Of a DNA stretch of 64,000 nt, positions 9,242 through 18,355 are shown piece after piece. Position 1 is the first letter of the stretch, and every line of letters starts with the position of its first letter. The notes under the pieces were generated by a model, which ran no database searches, was not told where the DNA came from, and saw nothing but the letters and a program-made list of their open reading frames with translations. The position numbers and the translations under genes were made by a program. The stretch is from JAUVKT01 sp036350795. GTDB lineage: Bacteria; Bacteroidota; Bacteroidia; Bacteroidales; VadinHA17. The stretch covers positions 25,620 to 89,619 of the forward strand of contig JAZBNV010000131.1 of assembly GCA_036350795.1 (NCBI GenBank), given 5' to 3'.

Positions 9242-9250
9242 GTATTTAAG

Positions 9251-11974
9251 TTGCACAATTATTCTGGAAAAAAGATACATAATATAATAATCTTCCTTTT
9301 TTTATCAACAGCTGTTTTTGCCCAGGTAGAGAATGAAATAGTTGTTCCGGATAGTGTCAGGATAGATTCTCTGATGACTGTACCTGCCGATACCATACGC
9401 CAGCCGGGCGGATTTCCCGTATCGCGGGATGCAGTAAAAATGCCAATAGTATATAGTGCTACAGATTCAATGCGCCTCGATATGAAAAATCAGAAGGTGT
9501 ATTATGTTAATAATGCTTCGGCTGTTTACGGAGATATCGACCTTAAGGCCTATTATATTGATGTTGACCTTGTATCAGGTGAAGTGCATGCCTATGGCAG
9601 GAGGGATTCTGCGGGTAAAATGGTGGATACCCCTGTTTTTAAGGAGGGAGAAGAGGAATTTAAATTCGAGGAACTGTACTATAATTTTGAAAGTAAAAAG
9701 GCAAGGGGTATTAATATCGTTACAGAGCAGGAGGGAGAGCTTTTTATGCAGAGTAAGGTAACAAAGATGCAGGATGACGGATCTTTGCATCTGTCGGGCA
9801 GCAAGGTATCAACCTGTGATGCATCTCATCCTCACTTCTATATTCAGCTTCCAAAAGCAAAAGCCTTTCCGGGCGAAAAAATCATTTCAGGACCTGCTTT
9901 CCTTGTACTTGAAGACATTCCTCTTCCCCTGGTGCTTCCCTTTGGATATTTCCCGGTAAGGCAGGATGTTTCATCCGGCCTTATTATTCCCAAATATGGT
10001 GAAGAGCGGAATCGCGGACTCTTCCTGAAAGAGGGAGGATATTATTTCAATATAAACGATTATTTCGACCTCAAAATAACCGGAGATATATATACAAACG
10101 GCACGTGGCGCCTTGGCGCAGGCAGTAACTACAGGAAAAGGTATAAATTCAGCGGGAATTTTGCCTTTACCTACGCAAACAATGTTACAGGGCATAGAAA
10201 CCTGGAAGATTATGGGAAGTCAACCAACTACTCAATAAGATGGTCGCATGCGCAGGATGCCAAAGCCAGGCCGGGATCCAGGTTTTCGGCAAGTGTTAAT
10301 ATGAGTTCTTCGGGCTATGACAGGGAGAATAGTTATACGGTTGCCGAACATGTCACCACCACCAAGCAATCGAGTGTAAGTTATTCCAAAAGCTGGGCAG
10401 GAACACCGTTTAATTTTGCCACCAGCTTAAACCAGAGTCAGAATTCAAGCACAAAGAAGATGTCGCTTAACCTGCCAAAGGCAAGCCTTACAATGAGTCG
10501 TATCTATCCCCTGAAAACAAAAAAATCGTCAGGAAGCAAATGGTGGCAGCAGCTTACTGTACAGTATTCTGCAAACCTTGATAACAGGATCAATGTGGCC
10601 GATAGCCTGTTGTTCAGTCCCGAGGTCTGGGATAATATGAAAAACGGTTTTAAACATGATATCCCTATTACCCTGCCGCTTAATCCGATTAAGAATCTCT
10701 CGATTTCTCCACAGCTTAGTTATTCCGGTGTATTGTATACCAGGAAAATGACCAAGAGATGGGAAGAAAACTATTATGATCCGGTAAGCAATGATACGAT
10801 AAGTGGCATAATTGAGGAGGAGATTCCCGGTTTCTTCTATGGCCAGTCTTTCAGGCCCTCCATTTCTGCGAGCTACAGTCCCCAGTTATTCGGAATGTAT
10901 ACATTTAAGAATCCTGAAGCAAGAGTTATAGCTGTGAGGCATGTAGTAAAGCCCTCGATATCTTTTAGTTACGTGCCGTCAATGGATGGGCTGTCTACAG
11001 ATATGTACAGGGAGGTACAGGTTGATACTCTTGGAAATACAAGGGAGTATTCAATATTCGAAGACGGTATTTATGGTACTCCTTCTCTACCGAACAGGAA
11101 TGGATCACTTTCCTTATCTCTTATAAATATAATTGAGGCAAAGGTGCGTTCAAGAGCCGATACAACAGGCAAGGGAGAAAAAGTAAAGTTAATTGAGAAC
11201 CTGGCCCTGAATACTTCGTATAACCCATTTCTTGATTCACTTAAGTGGAGCCCTGTAGCCCTTTCTTTCAGGACAACCCTTATGAAAGAGATCAATATTA
11301 CTGCCAGGGGGGCATTTGATCTTTACCAGCTTTCTGATGAAGGAAAGCGCCTGAATACCCTTAACTGGAAAGCAACTGGTAAGCCGGCGAGGCTGACATC
11401 ATTCAGCGCCAGTGTGGGTTTTGATCTTAAGAGACTTGTGGATAAGTATTTCAAGACAGACGAGCCGAATACTGCGGCCGGGGAGTCAGGAATTGACAAG
11501 GGTTTATCTTCTACCGATGAAATGAACCAGAGAGAGGATATGATGCCGGGAGGGATGCCTTCCGGGATTGAGGGCGCACGTGCAGGTACTGAAGCAGAAG
11601 CTCTCAATTATGACGAATACGGTTATGCCGATTTCTCTATGCCCTGGTCACTGAAGGTGAATTATAATTTCAATTATAGCAAGAGATTGTTCGACCCTGT
11701 TGTTACACAGAGTGTTAGCATGCGTGGTTCATTAACCCTGACAAAAAAATGGAATATAAGCTATACCACTGGTTATGACATTAAGGCAAAAGCTGTTACA
11801 ATGACCCGTTTAAGTGTAAACCGGGATCTGCATTGCTGGCAGATGAGTTTTAACTGGGTACCTACAGGTTATTTAAAGAGCTGGGACTTTACCATAAGGG
11901 TTAAAGCTTCAGTACTCCAGGATATTAAATATGAAAGAAGGAAAGACTTCCATGATAACCAGCTAAGCAGGTAG
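9251..11974 (+). CDS. lptD: LPS-assembly outer-membrane protein LptD (Bacteroidota type)
   Basis: 907 residues. Signal peptide (IIIFLFLSTAVFA-Q), then an OstA/LptA-like jellyroll (about 60-230: YVNNASAVYGDIDLKAYYI...ARGINIVTEQEGELF) and a large beta-barrel with alternating strands to the C-terminus. It inserts LPS into the outer leaflet. The motif SGPAFLVLEDIPLPLVLPFGYFP marks the LptD family. Start is TTG at 9251; no in-frame ATG lies between it and the signal peptide. It is divergent from the amidase gene, with ridA 53 bases downstream. Confidence 0.9.
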   Translation: MHNYSGKKIHNIIIFLFLSTAVFAQVENEIVVPDSVRIDSLMTVPADTIRQPGGFPVSRDAVKMPIVYSATDSMRLDMKNQKVYYVNNASAVYGDIDLKAYYIDVDLVSGEVHAYGRRDSAGKMVDTPVFKEGEEEFKFEELYYNFESKKARGINIVTEQEGELFMQSKVTKMQDDGSLHLSGSKVSTCDASHPHFYIQLPKAKAFPGEKIISGPAFLVLEDIPLPLVLPFGYFPVRQDVSSGLIIPKYGEERNRGLFLKEGGYYFNINDYFDLKITGDIYTNGTWRLGAGSNYRKRYKFSGNFAFTYANNVTGHRNLEDYGKSTNYSIRWSHAQDAKARPGSRFSASVNMSSSGYDRENSYTVAEHVTTTKQSSVSYSKSWAGTPFNFATSLNQSQNSSTKKMSLNLPKASLTMSRIYPLKTKKSSGSKWWQQLTVQYSANLDNRINVADSLLFSPEVWDNMKNGFKHDIPITLPLNPIKNLSISPQLSYSGVLYTRKMTKRWEENYYDPVSNDTISGIIEEEIPGFFYGQSFRPSISASYSPQLFGMYTFKNPEARVIAVRHVVKPSISFSYVPSMDGLSTDMYREVQVDTLGNTREYSIFEDGIYGTPSLPNRNGSLSLSLINIIEAKVRSRADTTGKGEKVKLIENLALNTSYNPFLDSLKWSPVALSFRTTLMKEINITARGAFDLYQLSDEGKRLNTLNWKATGKPARLTSFSASVGFDLKRLVDKYFKTDEPNTAAGESGIDKGLSSTDEMNQREDMMPGGMPSGIEGARAGTEAEALNYDEYGYADFSMPWSLKVNYNFNYSKRLFDPVVTQSVSMRGSLTLTKKWNISYTTGYDIKAKAVTMTRLSVNRDLHCWQMSFNWVPTGYLKSWDFTIRVKASVLQDIKYERRKDFHDNQLSR

Positions 11975-12027
11975 GCAGTAGTTAGTTAGCGAAGGCAAGA
12001 ATTTTATTAACTAAATAAACCAGGCAT

Positions 12028-12411
12028 ATGAAAAGAATTATCCATACAGAAAAAGCTCCCGCTGCCGTGGGACCATACAGCCAGGCTGTAGAAATAAAAG
12101 GTACGCTCTATATTTCGGGCCAGGTGCCTGTCGATCCGGCCATTGGGAAAATAGTTGAAGGAGGTATAAAGGAACAAACCCGCCAGGTAATGAAGAATAT
12201 TGGTGCCATACTTCAGGAGGCAGGATATACATATAAGGATGTGGTTAAGTCAACATGCCTGCTTGGCGATATGGCCGACTTCAAAGATATGAACGAGGTT
12301 TATGCTGAGTTTTATCCCGAAGAACAGCCAGCAAGAGCAGCCTTTGCCGTAAAAGGCCTGCCACTTGGAGCTATGATTGAGATTGAAACAATAGCTGTTA
12401 AGCAGAAGTAG
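12028..12411 (+). CDS. ridA: RidA family reactive-intermediate deaminase
   Basis: 127 residues, the usual length. Hydrolyses reactive 2-aminoacrylate and related enamines/imines released by PLP enzymes, yielding 2-ketoacids and ammonia. Family features: APAAVGPYSQAVE near the N-terminus, YISGQVPVDP, the trimer-interface block and the C-terminal PARAAFAVKGLPLGAMIEIE with the substrate-binding Arg. Probably co-transcribed with lptD, an arrangement seen elsewhere in the phylum. A bidirectional terminator follows. Confidence 0.95.
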   Translation: MKRIIHTEKAPAAVGPYSQAVEIKGTLYISGQVPVDPAIGKIVEGGIKEQTRQVMKNIGAILQEAGYTYKDVVKSTCLLGDMADFKDMNEVYAEFYPEEQPARAAFAVKGLPLGAMIEIETIAVKQK

Positions 12412-12414
12412 TAG

Positions 12415-12442
12415 GGCGTAAGGCGTAAGGCGTAAGGCGTAA
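12415..12442 (+). repeat. Heptamer tandem repeat, GGCGTAA x4
   Basis: Four exact head-to-tail copies of GGCGTAA start three bases after the ridA stop codon. They are non-coding and immediately precede the ridA/rplI terminator region. Confidence 0.9.
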
Positions 12443-12493
12443 GGTTTAGGGCCTAGTAAGCAGGAAGCAAAGCGCAGTTTTTACTTATAAAAA

Positions 12494-12518
12494 AAGGTGC
12501 TCCGTTTTGGGGCACCTT
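12494..12518. terminator. Bidirectional rho-independent terminator between ridA and rplI
   Basis: A 10-bp stem (AAGGTGCTCC with GGGGCACCTT, one G-U pair) closes a 5-base GTTTT loop. An A-run precedes it and a T-rich tract follows, so it can stop both the lptD-ridA transcript and the convergent rpsF-rpsR-rplI transcript. Confidence 0.85.
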
Positions 12519-12542
12519 CTTTATAAATTAAGGCCTGCTATA

Positions 12543-12989
12543 TTATTCTGCTATTATCTCAAAGTTAATTTCAACCTTAACTTCCTTGTGAAGCTTGATC
12601 CTGGCAACATAAGAACCTACTTCCTTAACCTGGTCGCCTTCGATAGTAATATTCTTTCTGTCAATGTCAAAGCCTTTTTCTTTCAGTGCTTCGGCAATCT
12701 GTATAGTGTTTACAGAACCGAATATCTTTCCTGATGTACTTGTTTTTGCACCCAGAGTCAATTTAATATCAGCAAGCTGACCTGCAATCTCTTCAGCAGC
12801 TACCTTTACCTTTTCTTCCTTATGTGCTCTTTGTTTCAGGTTCTCGGCGTGTACTTTTCTTGCTGATTCTGTTGCCAGTACAGCAAAACCCTGTGGAATA
12901 AGGTAATTGCGTCCGTAGCCGTCCTTTACCCTTATAATATCATCTTTGTCACCCAGTCCGGGCATATCCTGTTTTAGTATAATTTCCAT
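12543..12989 (-). CDS. rplI: Large-subunit ribosomal protein bL9
   Basis: 148 residues: the N-terminal RNA-binding domain (MEIILKQDMPGLGDKDDIIRV, GYGRNYLIPQGFA), a long connecting helix and a C-terminal rRNA-binding domain. Last gene of rpsF-rpsR-rplI. It has an unusually strong Shine-Dalgarno for this region (AGGAGG about 7 bases before the ATG), which settles the start. Confidence 0.97.
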   Translation of the reverse strand: MEIILKQDMPGLGDKDDIIRVKDGYGRNYLIPQGFAVLATESARKVHAENLKQRAHKEEKVKVAAEEIAGQLADIKLTLGAKTSTSGKIFGSVNTIQIAEALKEKGFDIDRKNITIEGDQVKEVGSYVARIKLHKEVKVEINFEIIAE

Positions 12990-13002
12990 TTTATCTCCTC
13001 CT

Positions 13003-13272
13003 CTATTTTAGTAGGTCAACAACATATGGCAGAAGGGCAAGATGACGTGCTCTCTTAACTGCTTTTGCAACTTTTCTCTGGTATTTCAGTGAAGTACCTG
13101 TAAGCCTGCGGGGAAGTATCTTACCCTGCTCGTTCAGGAATTTCTTAAGAAACTCGGGATCCTTGTAATCTACATACTTGATCTTGTTCTTCTTGAAACG
13201 ACAGTACTTCTTTTTCTTAACATCAACTGTCGGGGGAGTCAGGTATCTGATTTCTGATTCGTTCTGTGCCAT
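13003..13272 (-). CDS. rpsR: Small-subunit ribosomal protein bS18
   Basis: 89 residues with a typical bS18 core: KYCRFKKNKIKYVDYKDPEFLKKF, then GKILPRRLTGTS and KAVKRARHLALLPYV. It binds 16S rRNA as a heterodimer with bS6, whose gene lies 2 bases upstream. AAGGAG precedes the ATG by about 8 bases, so translation is probably Shine-Dalgarno driven. Confidence 0.97.
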   Translation of the reverse strand: MAQNESEIRYLTPPTVDVKKKKYCRFKKNKIKYVDYKDPEFLKKFLNEQGKILPRRLTGTSLKYQRKVAKAVKRARHLALLPYVVDLLK

Positions 13273-13274
13273 GA

Positions 13275-13628
13275 TTAGTTCTCCTTAACTTTTTCAGTTT
13301 CTCTCATCTTTCTCTTTTTCTCAGCATATGCAACTGCATACTTGTCCATCCTGAAGGTAAGGAACCTGATGATTCTCTCATCCCTTCTGTACTGAACTTC
13401 GAGTTTCTCAATTAGTTCGCCGGCACCCCTGAATTCGATAAGGTAATAAAAGCCGGTCGATTTCTTCTGAATAGGATAGGCCAGTTTCTTCAGACCCCAG
13501 TTCTCCTCGTGAACGATCTCACCCTCATTGTCGGTGATCACCTTCTTGAATTTTTGTACCGCTTCCTTCATCTGAGCTTCAGACAAAACGGGAGTTGCAA
13601 TGAAAACGGTTTCGTACTGATTTAACAT
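13275..13628 (-). CDS. rpsF: Small-subunit ribosomal protein bS6
   Basis: 117 residues with the ferredoxin-like bS6 fold: YETVFIATPVLSE at the start, EIVHEENWGLKKLAYPIQKKSTGFYYLIEF in the middle and RRDERIIRFLTFRM toward the end. First gene of the operon; a well-formed Bacteroidota promoter lies about 35 bases upstream. Confidence 0.97.
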   Translation of the reverse strand: MLNQYETVFIATPVLSEAQMKEAVQKFKKVITDNEGEIVHEENWGLKKLAYPIQKKSTGFYYLIEFRGAGELIEKLEVQYRRDERIIRFLTFRMDKYAVAYAEKKRKMRETEKVKEN

Positions 13629-13661
13629 ATTTAATAATATTTAGTAAATAAAATCGGAGCG

Positions 13662-13691
13662 CAAAGATAGCCAGAAATTTCTAAAAAACAA
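13662..13691 (-). promoter_or_regulatory. Promoter of rpsF-rpsR-rplI
   Basis: On the minus strand a TTG (13691-13689) and TATCTTTG (13669-13662) are separated by 19 bases, matching the Bacteroidota -33/-7 form. The leader to the rpsF ATG is then only about 30 bases. Confidence 0.75.
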
Positions 13692-13713
13692 GGGTAAATA
13701 TGAAATGTTAAAG

Positions 13714-13776
13714 GGCATGGGGCATGGAGCATGGAGTATGGGGTATGGAGCATGGAGCAAGGGGTATGGTGCACGG
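13714..13776. repeat. Degenerate heptamer tandem repeat, about nine units
   Basis: Nine consecutive 7-base units close to RGYATGG (GGCATGG, GGCATGG, AGCATGG, AGTATGG, GGTATGG, AGCATGG, AGCAAGG, GGTATGG, TGCACGG) lie between the divergent rpsF and dnaX promoters. The rest of the 13629-13909 gap holds only the two promoters. Confidence 0.85.
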
Positions 13777-13865
13777 AGAGTGCAATAGTAACGCAGAATG
13801 AGCGAATCAACTAATTAGCAGCTAAACGAATAAGCAAATACACAGATAAACAGGCCAACATTTAT

Positions 13866-13873
13866 TATATTTG
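13866..13873 (+). promoter_or_regulatory. -7 element (TATATTTG) for dnaX
   Basis: TATATTTG fits TAnnTTTG, 36 bases before the dnaX ATG. No clear -33 TTTG is visible. Confidence 0.5.
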
Positions 13874-13909
13874 TCGATAACTTAACCAGGTAAAGTACAG
13901 AATATATAA

Positions 13910-15652
13910 ATGGAGAATTTTATTGTTTCAGCACGCAAGTATCGTCCCACCACATTTGATATGGTGGTGGGGCAGGAGTCGATAACAGGCACCCTTAAGA
14001 ATGCAATTAAAACCAATCATCTGTCACAGTCGTACCTTTTCTGCGGACCAAGGGGAGTGGGTAAGACAACCTGCGCCAGGATACTGGCAAAAACTATTAA
14101 CTGCCAGAATATAACTGCAAACACAGAGGCTTGCGATGAGTGTGAATCCTGTAAGTCATTCAATACATCACGTTCCTTTAATATCCATGAACTGGATGCG
14201 GCATCAAACAATAAGGTTGATGATATAAGAAATCTAACCGACCAGGTGAGAATTCCACCGCAGGTAGGAAAATACAGTATATATATTATCGATGAAGTGC
14301 ATATGTTGAGTACATCAGCCTTCAATGCCTTTCTGAAAACCCTCGAGGAACCACCCCGGCACGCAATATTTATTCTTGCTACAACAGAAAAACAAAAAAT
14401 AATACCCACCATACTCTCGCGTTGCCAGATCTTCGACTTTCATCGCATAACGATAGATGATATAACAGACAGGCTTGCTTTTGTTGCCGGTAAGGAGGGT
14501 ATTGAAGCCGAAAGGGAAGGGCTCCATATTATAGCTCAGAAGGCAGATGGAGCAATGCGTGATGCTCTGTCTATTTTCGACCAGATTGTAAGTTTCTCGG
14601 GCAGTAATATTACTTACTCCAACGTAATTGAGAACCTTAATGTGCTTGATTATGAATATTATCTTAAAATAACCGATGCTTTCCTGAGGGCTGATATCTC
14701 TACATCGCTGGTTCTGTTTAACGAAATACTTGAGAAGGGATTCGATGGTCATAACTTTATAGGGGGCCTGGCCAGTCACTTCAGAAGTTTGCTGGTGTGT
14801 AAGGACGAGGTAACAATTAAGCTGATGGAGGTTGGTTCCTCTATCAAGGAGAGATACCTGAACCAGACGAAAAACTGTCCCGCACAATTTCTATACATGG
14901 GGCTTGATTTACTGGGAACGGCTGATATTACTTACAAAAGTTCACGAAACCAGAGACTTCATGTTGAACTTACGCTGATTAAACTCTGTAATCTTAACAG
15001 AAAAGCAGAAAATCAGCAGGATGAAGATTCCATGGCTCCTCCAGAAGAGAAAAGGCCTTATATAAAACCTGAAAAGAGCAGGACAGATAAGCCAGGCGAA
15101 GAGAAACAGGATAGAAGTAAGCCTGATGAAACTACTGAAGAAGAAAGTCCGGATATTAAAGTTACTTCCGCCGATAAACCTGTTTCCCTTTCATTTTCAA
15201 TTAAGGATAATCTTAATAAGGCTGAAAAGGAAGCAGAAAAAAATAATACTGAAAGCCTGGAAGAAGAAGAAAAGTTGTACGATGAGAGTGATTTTGATAA
15301 GGATGATTTTAGTAATGCCTGGCTTAAATATGGCGAAACAGTAAAAGAGAAAAGCGCACGAATGTCGAGTATTATAAAGGCAATGAAACCGGAAATAGAT
15401 GATAAAGGACTTATTACATTGTTCCTGAAGACAGATGCACAAAAAGAATATATCGATACCAATTATAAACAGGGCATGATTGACTACCTGAAGAAGGAAT
15501 TGAATAATTCATCAATAGATCTCAGGACCTTTGTTGAGGAAGAAAGCTCTGACCCCACACCCTATACCCTGCAGCAGAAATATGATCACCTGAGAAATAA
15601 AAATCCCTCCCTTGATAAATTTAAAAAGGATTTTTCGCTGGATTTTGATTAA
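13910..15652 (+). CDS. dnaX: DNA polymerase III subunit tau/gamma (DnaX)
   Basis: 580 residues. AAA+ clamp-loader domains I-III: KYRPTTFDMVVGQ at the N-terminus, Walker A GPRGVGKTT (46-54), a zinc module (Cys65, 75, 78, 81), IIDEVHML and the SRC sensor motif (ILSRCQIF). A charged Lys/Glu/Ser-rich linker (about 365-455) leads to a C-terminal tau-like domain. It loads the sliding clamp and couples the polymerases. In the linker the codons GAA AAA AAT create A_AAA_AAT, and the -1 frame hits TAA at once, which would give a gamma-like product of about 445 residues. Kinase gene follows 30 bases later. Confidence 0.96.
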   Translation: MENFIVSARKYRPTTFDMVVGQESITGTLKNAIKTNHLSQSYLFCGPRGVGKTTCARILAKTINCQNITANTEACDECESCKSFNTSRSFNIHELDAASNNKVDDIRNLTDQVRIPPQVGKYSIYIIDEVHMLSTSAFNAFLKTLEEPPRHAIFILATTEKQKIIPTILSRCQIFDFHRITIDDITDRLAFVAGKEGIEAEREGLHIIAQKADGAMRDALSIFDQIVSFSGSNITYSNVIENLNVLDYEYYLKITDAFLRADISTSLVLFNEILEKGFDGHNFIGGLASHFRSLLVCKDEVTIKLMEVGSSIKERYLNQTKNCPAQFLYMGLDLLGTADITYKSSRNQRLHVELTLIKLCNLNRKAENQQDEDSMAPPEEKRPYIKPEKSRTDKPGEEKQDRSKPDETTEEESPDIKVTSADKPVSLSFSIKDNLNKAEKEAEKNNTESLEEEEKLYDESDFDKDDFSNAWLKYGETVKEKSARMSSIIKAMKPEIDDKGLITLFLKTDAQKEYIDTNYKQGMIDYLKKELNNSSIDLRTFVEEESSDPTPYTLQQKYDHLRNKNPSLDKFKKDFSLDFD

Positions 15653-15682
15653 CTTTACCAAAAGTCAATACTTCAATAAAAT

Positions 15683-17902
15683 TTGACCCGGAAACTGAAA
15701 GCGGCTGTAATATCTGGTAAAAAGCTACTAAAGGAGCTTGTTACCATATTTGATGATGCCCGGGAGAACCTTGAGCTTGTCTCTTTTGGCAGTGCAGCAG
15801 ATTACCTTGAATCTGAAACCGGTAGTTTTGATTTTGTTGTTGTACCTATAGATTCAGTTAACAGGGCCAGGCTCTCGCTTTCGAAGCTGAAAACAGACAG
15901 CATTCCTTTAATGTTTATTTATCCTGACAATGTTCTCTCCCTTCATGACTACAGGGATCTGATTGTAAATGGAGCCTTTGGGCTGGTGCCTGAATCTAAC
16001 CTTAAGTCAATTTTACAACATGCTCACAGGCTCAGGGAGAGACAGGTTTTGATGGAGGAATCGGGTAAATCTCTGGCAGAGAATCTTATCAGGCTTAATT
16101 CTGTTGATGATTCTTCCCTTTTTTCAATTATTGATAGTGATTTTCGCTATATCTCGGTAAGCGACTCTTTCAGTAAATACCACAGGCTAAAGAAAGATGA
16201 GATAGAAGGCAATACGCCTTCGGGCATCTGGGGAGAGAAGATATTCAGGGAGAATATCCGTGAAAACCTGGAAAAATCTCTGGGTGGTGAGTTAATCAGA
16301 TATAAGGCATATTTTAACAATAGCGAGTCGGCCGGGAGATATTACGAGGTTATTTATAAACCTTTCAAACACCCATTTGACGGTGGAAAACTGGCAATGG
16401 TTGAAACCCGGGATATTACTGATAAAGAGGAAGAACTACGTAAAAACAGGGAGATACTTGCACGCTCATATTATTATGAGAAATTCCTGCCCATGGGAAT
16501 ATTTGAATGTGATACTTCGGGTAAGGTATTAAGCGCAAACGATACCTTCTACAATATCCTTTCAATCCCGGAAGAGAAAAAGGAAGCAGTACTGCTTTCA
16601 GACTTTTTTGAGAACGATAAGCGCTTTCTTAATTATATCAACTCAGTGCATGAAGGCGAAGCAACAACCTTTGGACACCTGCACGCAAATACCTGGAAAG
16701 AAAATGATATTTATGTGCGGATGAGTACATACTGTCGCAGAGTTTCTTCAGGAGAACTTAAGATCCATGCAACTCTTGAAGATCAGACCAGGGAAGTTAT
16801 ACTTGAAAGAAAGCTGAACCAGGCCCAGAGGATAGAAACGCTTGGTTCGCTGGCAGGCGGTATAGCGCATGATTTTAATACAATACTTACCACAATAGCG
16901 GGATATTCAGAACTGGCAATGGATGAAGTAAGTCCCGAATCGGGGGTCTACGATTACATGGAGCGTCAGCTAAATTCAGTAAACAGGGCCGAGAGTATTG
17001 TAACCCAGATGCTTACATTTAGCAGGCAGATAGAAATTGAGAAAGTTCCAGTCAGGGTAGAAAAAGTGGTAAGAGAGGCTGTTAGTTTTATGGAAGCTGC
17101 CTTACCACATAATATCGGTCTTAAGCTGGAAATAAAAAAAAGTCATGGATATGTAAATGCAGATCCTACTCAGCTGTTCAGGGTATTCCTGAATATTATG
17201 ACAAACTCAATGCAGGCTATGGAGAGCGGGGGAGGGAAGATCAGGGTCAGGGTCGATTCTTTAAAAACTGATTCGGGGTCGATGGCAGTAATACGGATAT
17301 CAGATACCGGCTCCGGAATAGATAAGTCTGTTATTGAAAGGATTTATGAACCATTCTTTACAACAAAGGAACAGGGTAAGGGAACAGGAATGGGACTTTC
17401 AGTAGCTCATGGCATTATTACTGGACTGGGTGGAGAGATTGCCGTGGACAGTTCACCGGGTGAAGGAACACTTTTTACGATAAGTATCCCGATCATGGAA
17501 AGTCTGAGCGAAGAACAAAGTCTTGCAATTCAGGATACGGACAGAGATAAGATTCTTTATCTCGATAATAATATTCATTTCTCACGCACGGTTTCACTTG
17601 CACTTGAAAGAATGAATTATGATGTGAGGCTTGTGCACGACCAGGAGCAACTTCAGAGATATCTTCTTAACGAAAAGCATATTAAATATATCTTTATGAG
17701 GTGTAATTTTGAAGAGGAGTCCAAAGAGGAGCTTCTGAGATCATTATTGGAAACGTTCAGGGGGGCAGGTATCGTATTGATAACCCGTCCCGGAATAGCC
17801 ACTTACAGAAAGGTATTAAACATCGACCGGAAGCGATTTACTATACTTACCGAACCGGTCAGCCTTAGAGAAATAGTAAATACTTTACAGTCAAAATATT
17901 AA
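15683..17902 (+). CDS. PAS-domain sensor histidine kinase with degenerate receiver-like ends
   Basis: 739 residues, no signal or membrane helix, so soluble. Residues 1-110 resemble a receiver fold without the acceptor Asp cluster. Two PAS-like domains follow (about 146-245 and 268-370). The HisKA H-box GSLAGGIAHDFN has His396. The HATPase domain shows N504/N508, SDTGSGID, EPFFTTKEQGKGTGMGL. Residues about 635-735 are again receiver-like (ILYLDNN...), with Cys where the acceptor Asp would be expected (FMRCNF). The response regulator gene starts 6 bases later and is the likely partner. Start is TTG at 15683; an in-frame TAA lies two codons upstream and no earlier ATG exists. Confidence 0.88.
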   Translation: MTRKLKAAVISGKKLLKELVTIFDDARENLELVSFGSAADYLESETGSFDFVVVPIDSVNRARLSLSKLKTDSIPLMFIYPDNVLSLHDYRDLIVNGAFGLVPESNLKSILQHAHRLRERQVLMEESGKSLAENLIRLNSVDDSSLFSIIDSDFRYISVSDSFSKYHRLKKDEIEGNTPSGIWGEKIFRENIRENLEKSLGGELIRYKAYFNNSESAGRYYEVIYKPFKHPFDGGKLAMVETRDITDKEEELRKNREILARSYYYEKFLPMGIFECDTSGKVLSANDTFYNILSIPEEKKEAVLLSDFFENDKRFLNYINSVHEGEATTFGHLHANTWKENDIYVRMSTYCRRVSSGELKIHATLEDQTREVILERKLNQAQRIETLGSLAGGIAHDFNTILTTIAGYSELAMDEVSPESGVYDYMERQLNSVNRAESIVTQMLTFSRQIEIEKVPVRVEKVVREAVSFMEAALPHNIGLKLEIKKSHGYVNADPTQLFRVFLNIMTNSMQAMESGGGKIRVRVDSLKTDSGSMAVIRISDTGSGIDKSVIERIYEPFFTTKEQGKGTGMGLSVAHGIITGLGGEIAVDSSPGEGTLFTISIPIMESLSEEQSLAIQDTDRDKILYLDNNIHFSRTVSLALERMNYDVRLVHDQEQLQRYLLNEKHIKYIFMRCNFEEESKEELLRSLLETFRGAGIVLITRPGIATYRKVLNIDRKRFTILTEPVSLREIVNTLQSKY

Positions 17903-17907
17903 ACATT

Positions 17908-18273
17908 ATGGCAGGAATCATGGTAGTTGAGGACGACAGTGACCTCAGGGAAATGATAAGCGAATCATTAAAAAAAAGAGGCGAATATATGGTTATAGAG
18001 GCTTCTAACGGGAGGGAAGCTATCAAGAAGTTTAAGTCCCTGCTTATTGATATGGTGATAACAGATATCGTAATGCCTGAACTTGATGGTATCGGGCTGA
18101 TAATGGAGTTAAGAAAAATGAAAGACAGGATAAAAGTTATAGCAATATCAGGTGGTGGAAAAGTCGGGCCGGTCAATTATCTGAGTATTGCCAAAACAAT
18201 GGGGGCTGAGGCAGTGTTTACGAAACCCTTCAGCATAAAGGCCCTTGTGGATAAAGTTGAAGAACTGCTTTGA
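17908..18273 (+). CDS. Single-domain response regulator (CheY-like)
   Basis: 121 residues, one receiver domain with acidic pocket (E8, D9, D10), phospho-acceptor Asp53 in VITDIVMPELDG, and the switch residues AISGG and FTKPF (Lys in the latter). No output domain, so it acts by protein contact or in a phosphorelay. It follows the histidine kinase with 5 bases between them and is its likely target. Confidence 0.93.
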   Translation: MAGIMVVEDDSDLREMISESLKKRGEYMVIEASNGREAIKKFKSLLIDMVITDIVMPELDGIGLIMELRKMKDRIKVIAISGGGKVGPVNYLSIAKTMGAEAVFTKPFSIKALVDKVEELL

Positions 18274-18289
18274 AAAATCCTGGCATACC

Positions 18290-18322
18290 TTGCCATAAGT
18301 ATCGGTGTATTCATTACTTTTG
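18290..18322 (+). promoter_or_regulatory. Promoter of the ferritin gene
   Basis: TTG (18290-18292) and TACTTTTG (18315-18322) are 22 bases apart, a fair match to the Bacteroidota -33/-7 form, 33 bases before the ferritin ATG. Confidence 0.6.
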
Positions 18323-18355
18323 TATTGATAATTTAATATTATAAAACTTAAGATC

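Noticed and set aside
9175..9258. Extra 28 codons of the amidase
   Set aside because: Overlaps the start of divergent lptD and lies upstream of the amidase -7 element.
13714..13776. Possible CRISPR array
   Set aside because: The repeat unit is 7 bases with no spacers, so it is a simple tandem repeat and not CRISPR.
14315..14887. 190-codon open frame on the minus strand inside dnaX
   Set aside because: It lies fully inside dnaX on the opposite strand and has a basic, low-complexity, non-family protein; codon use is a shadow of dnaX.
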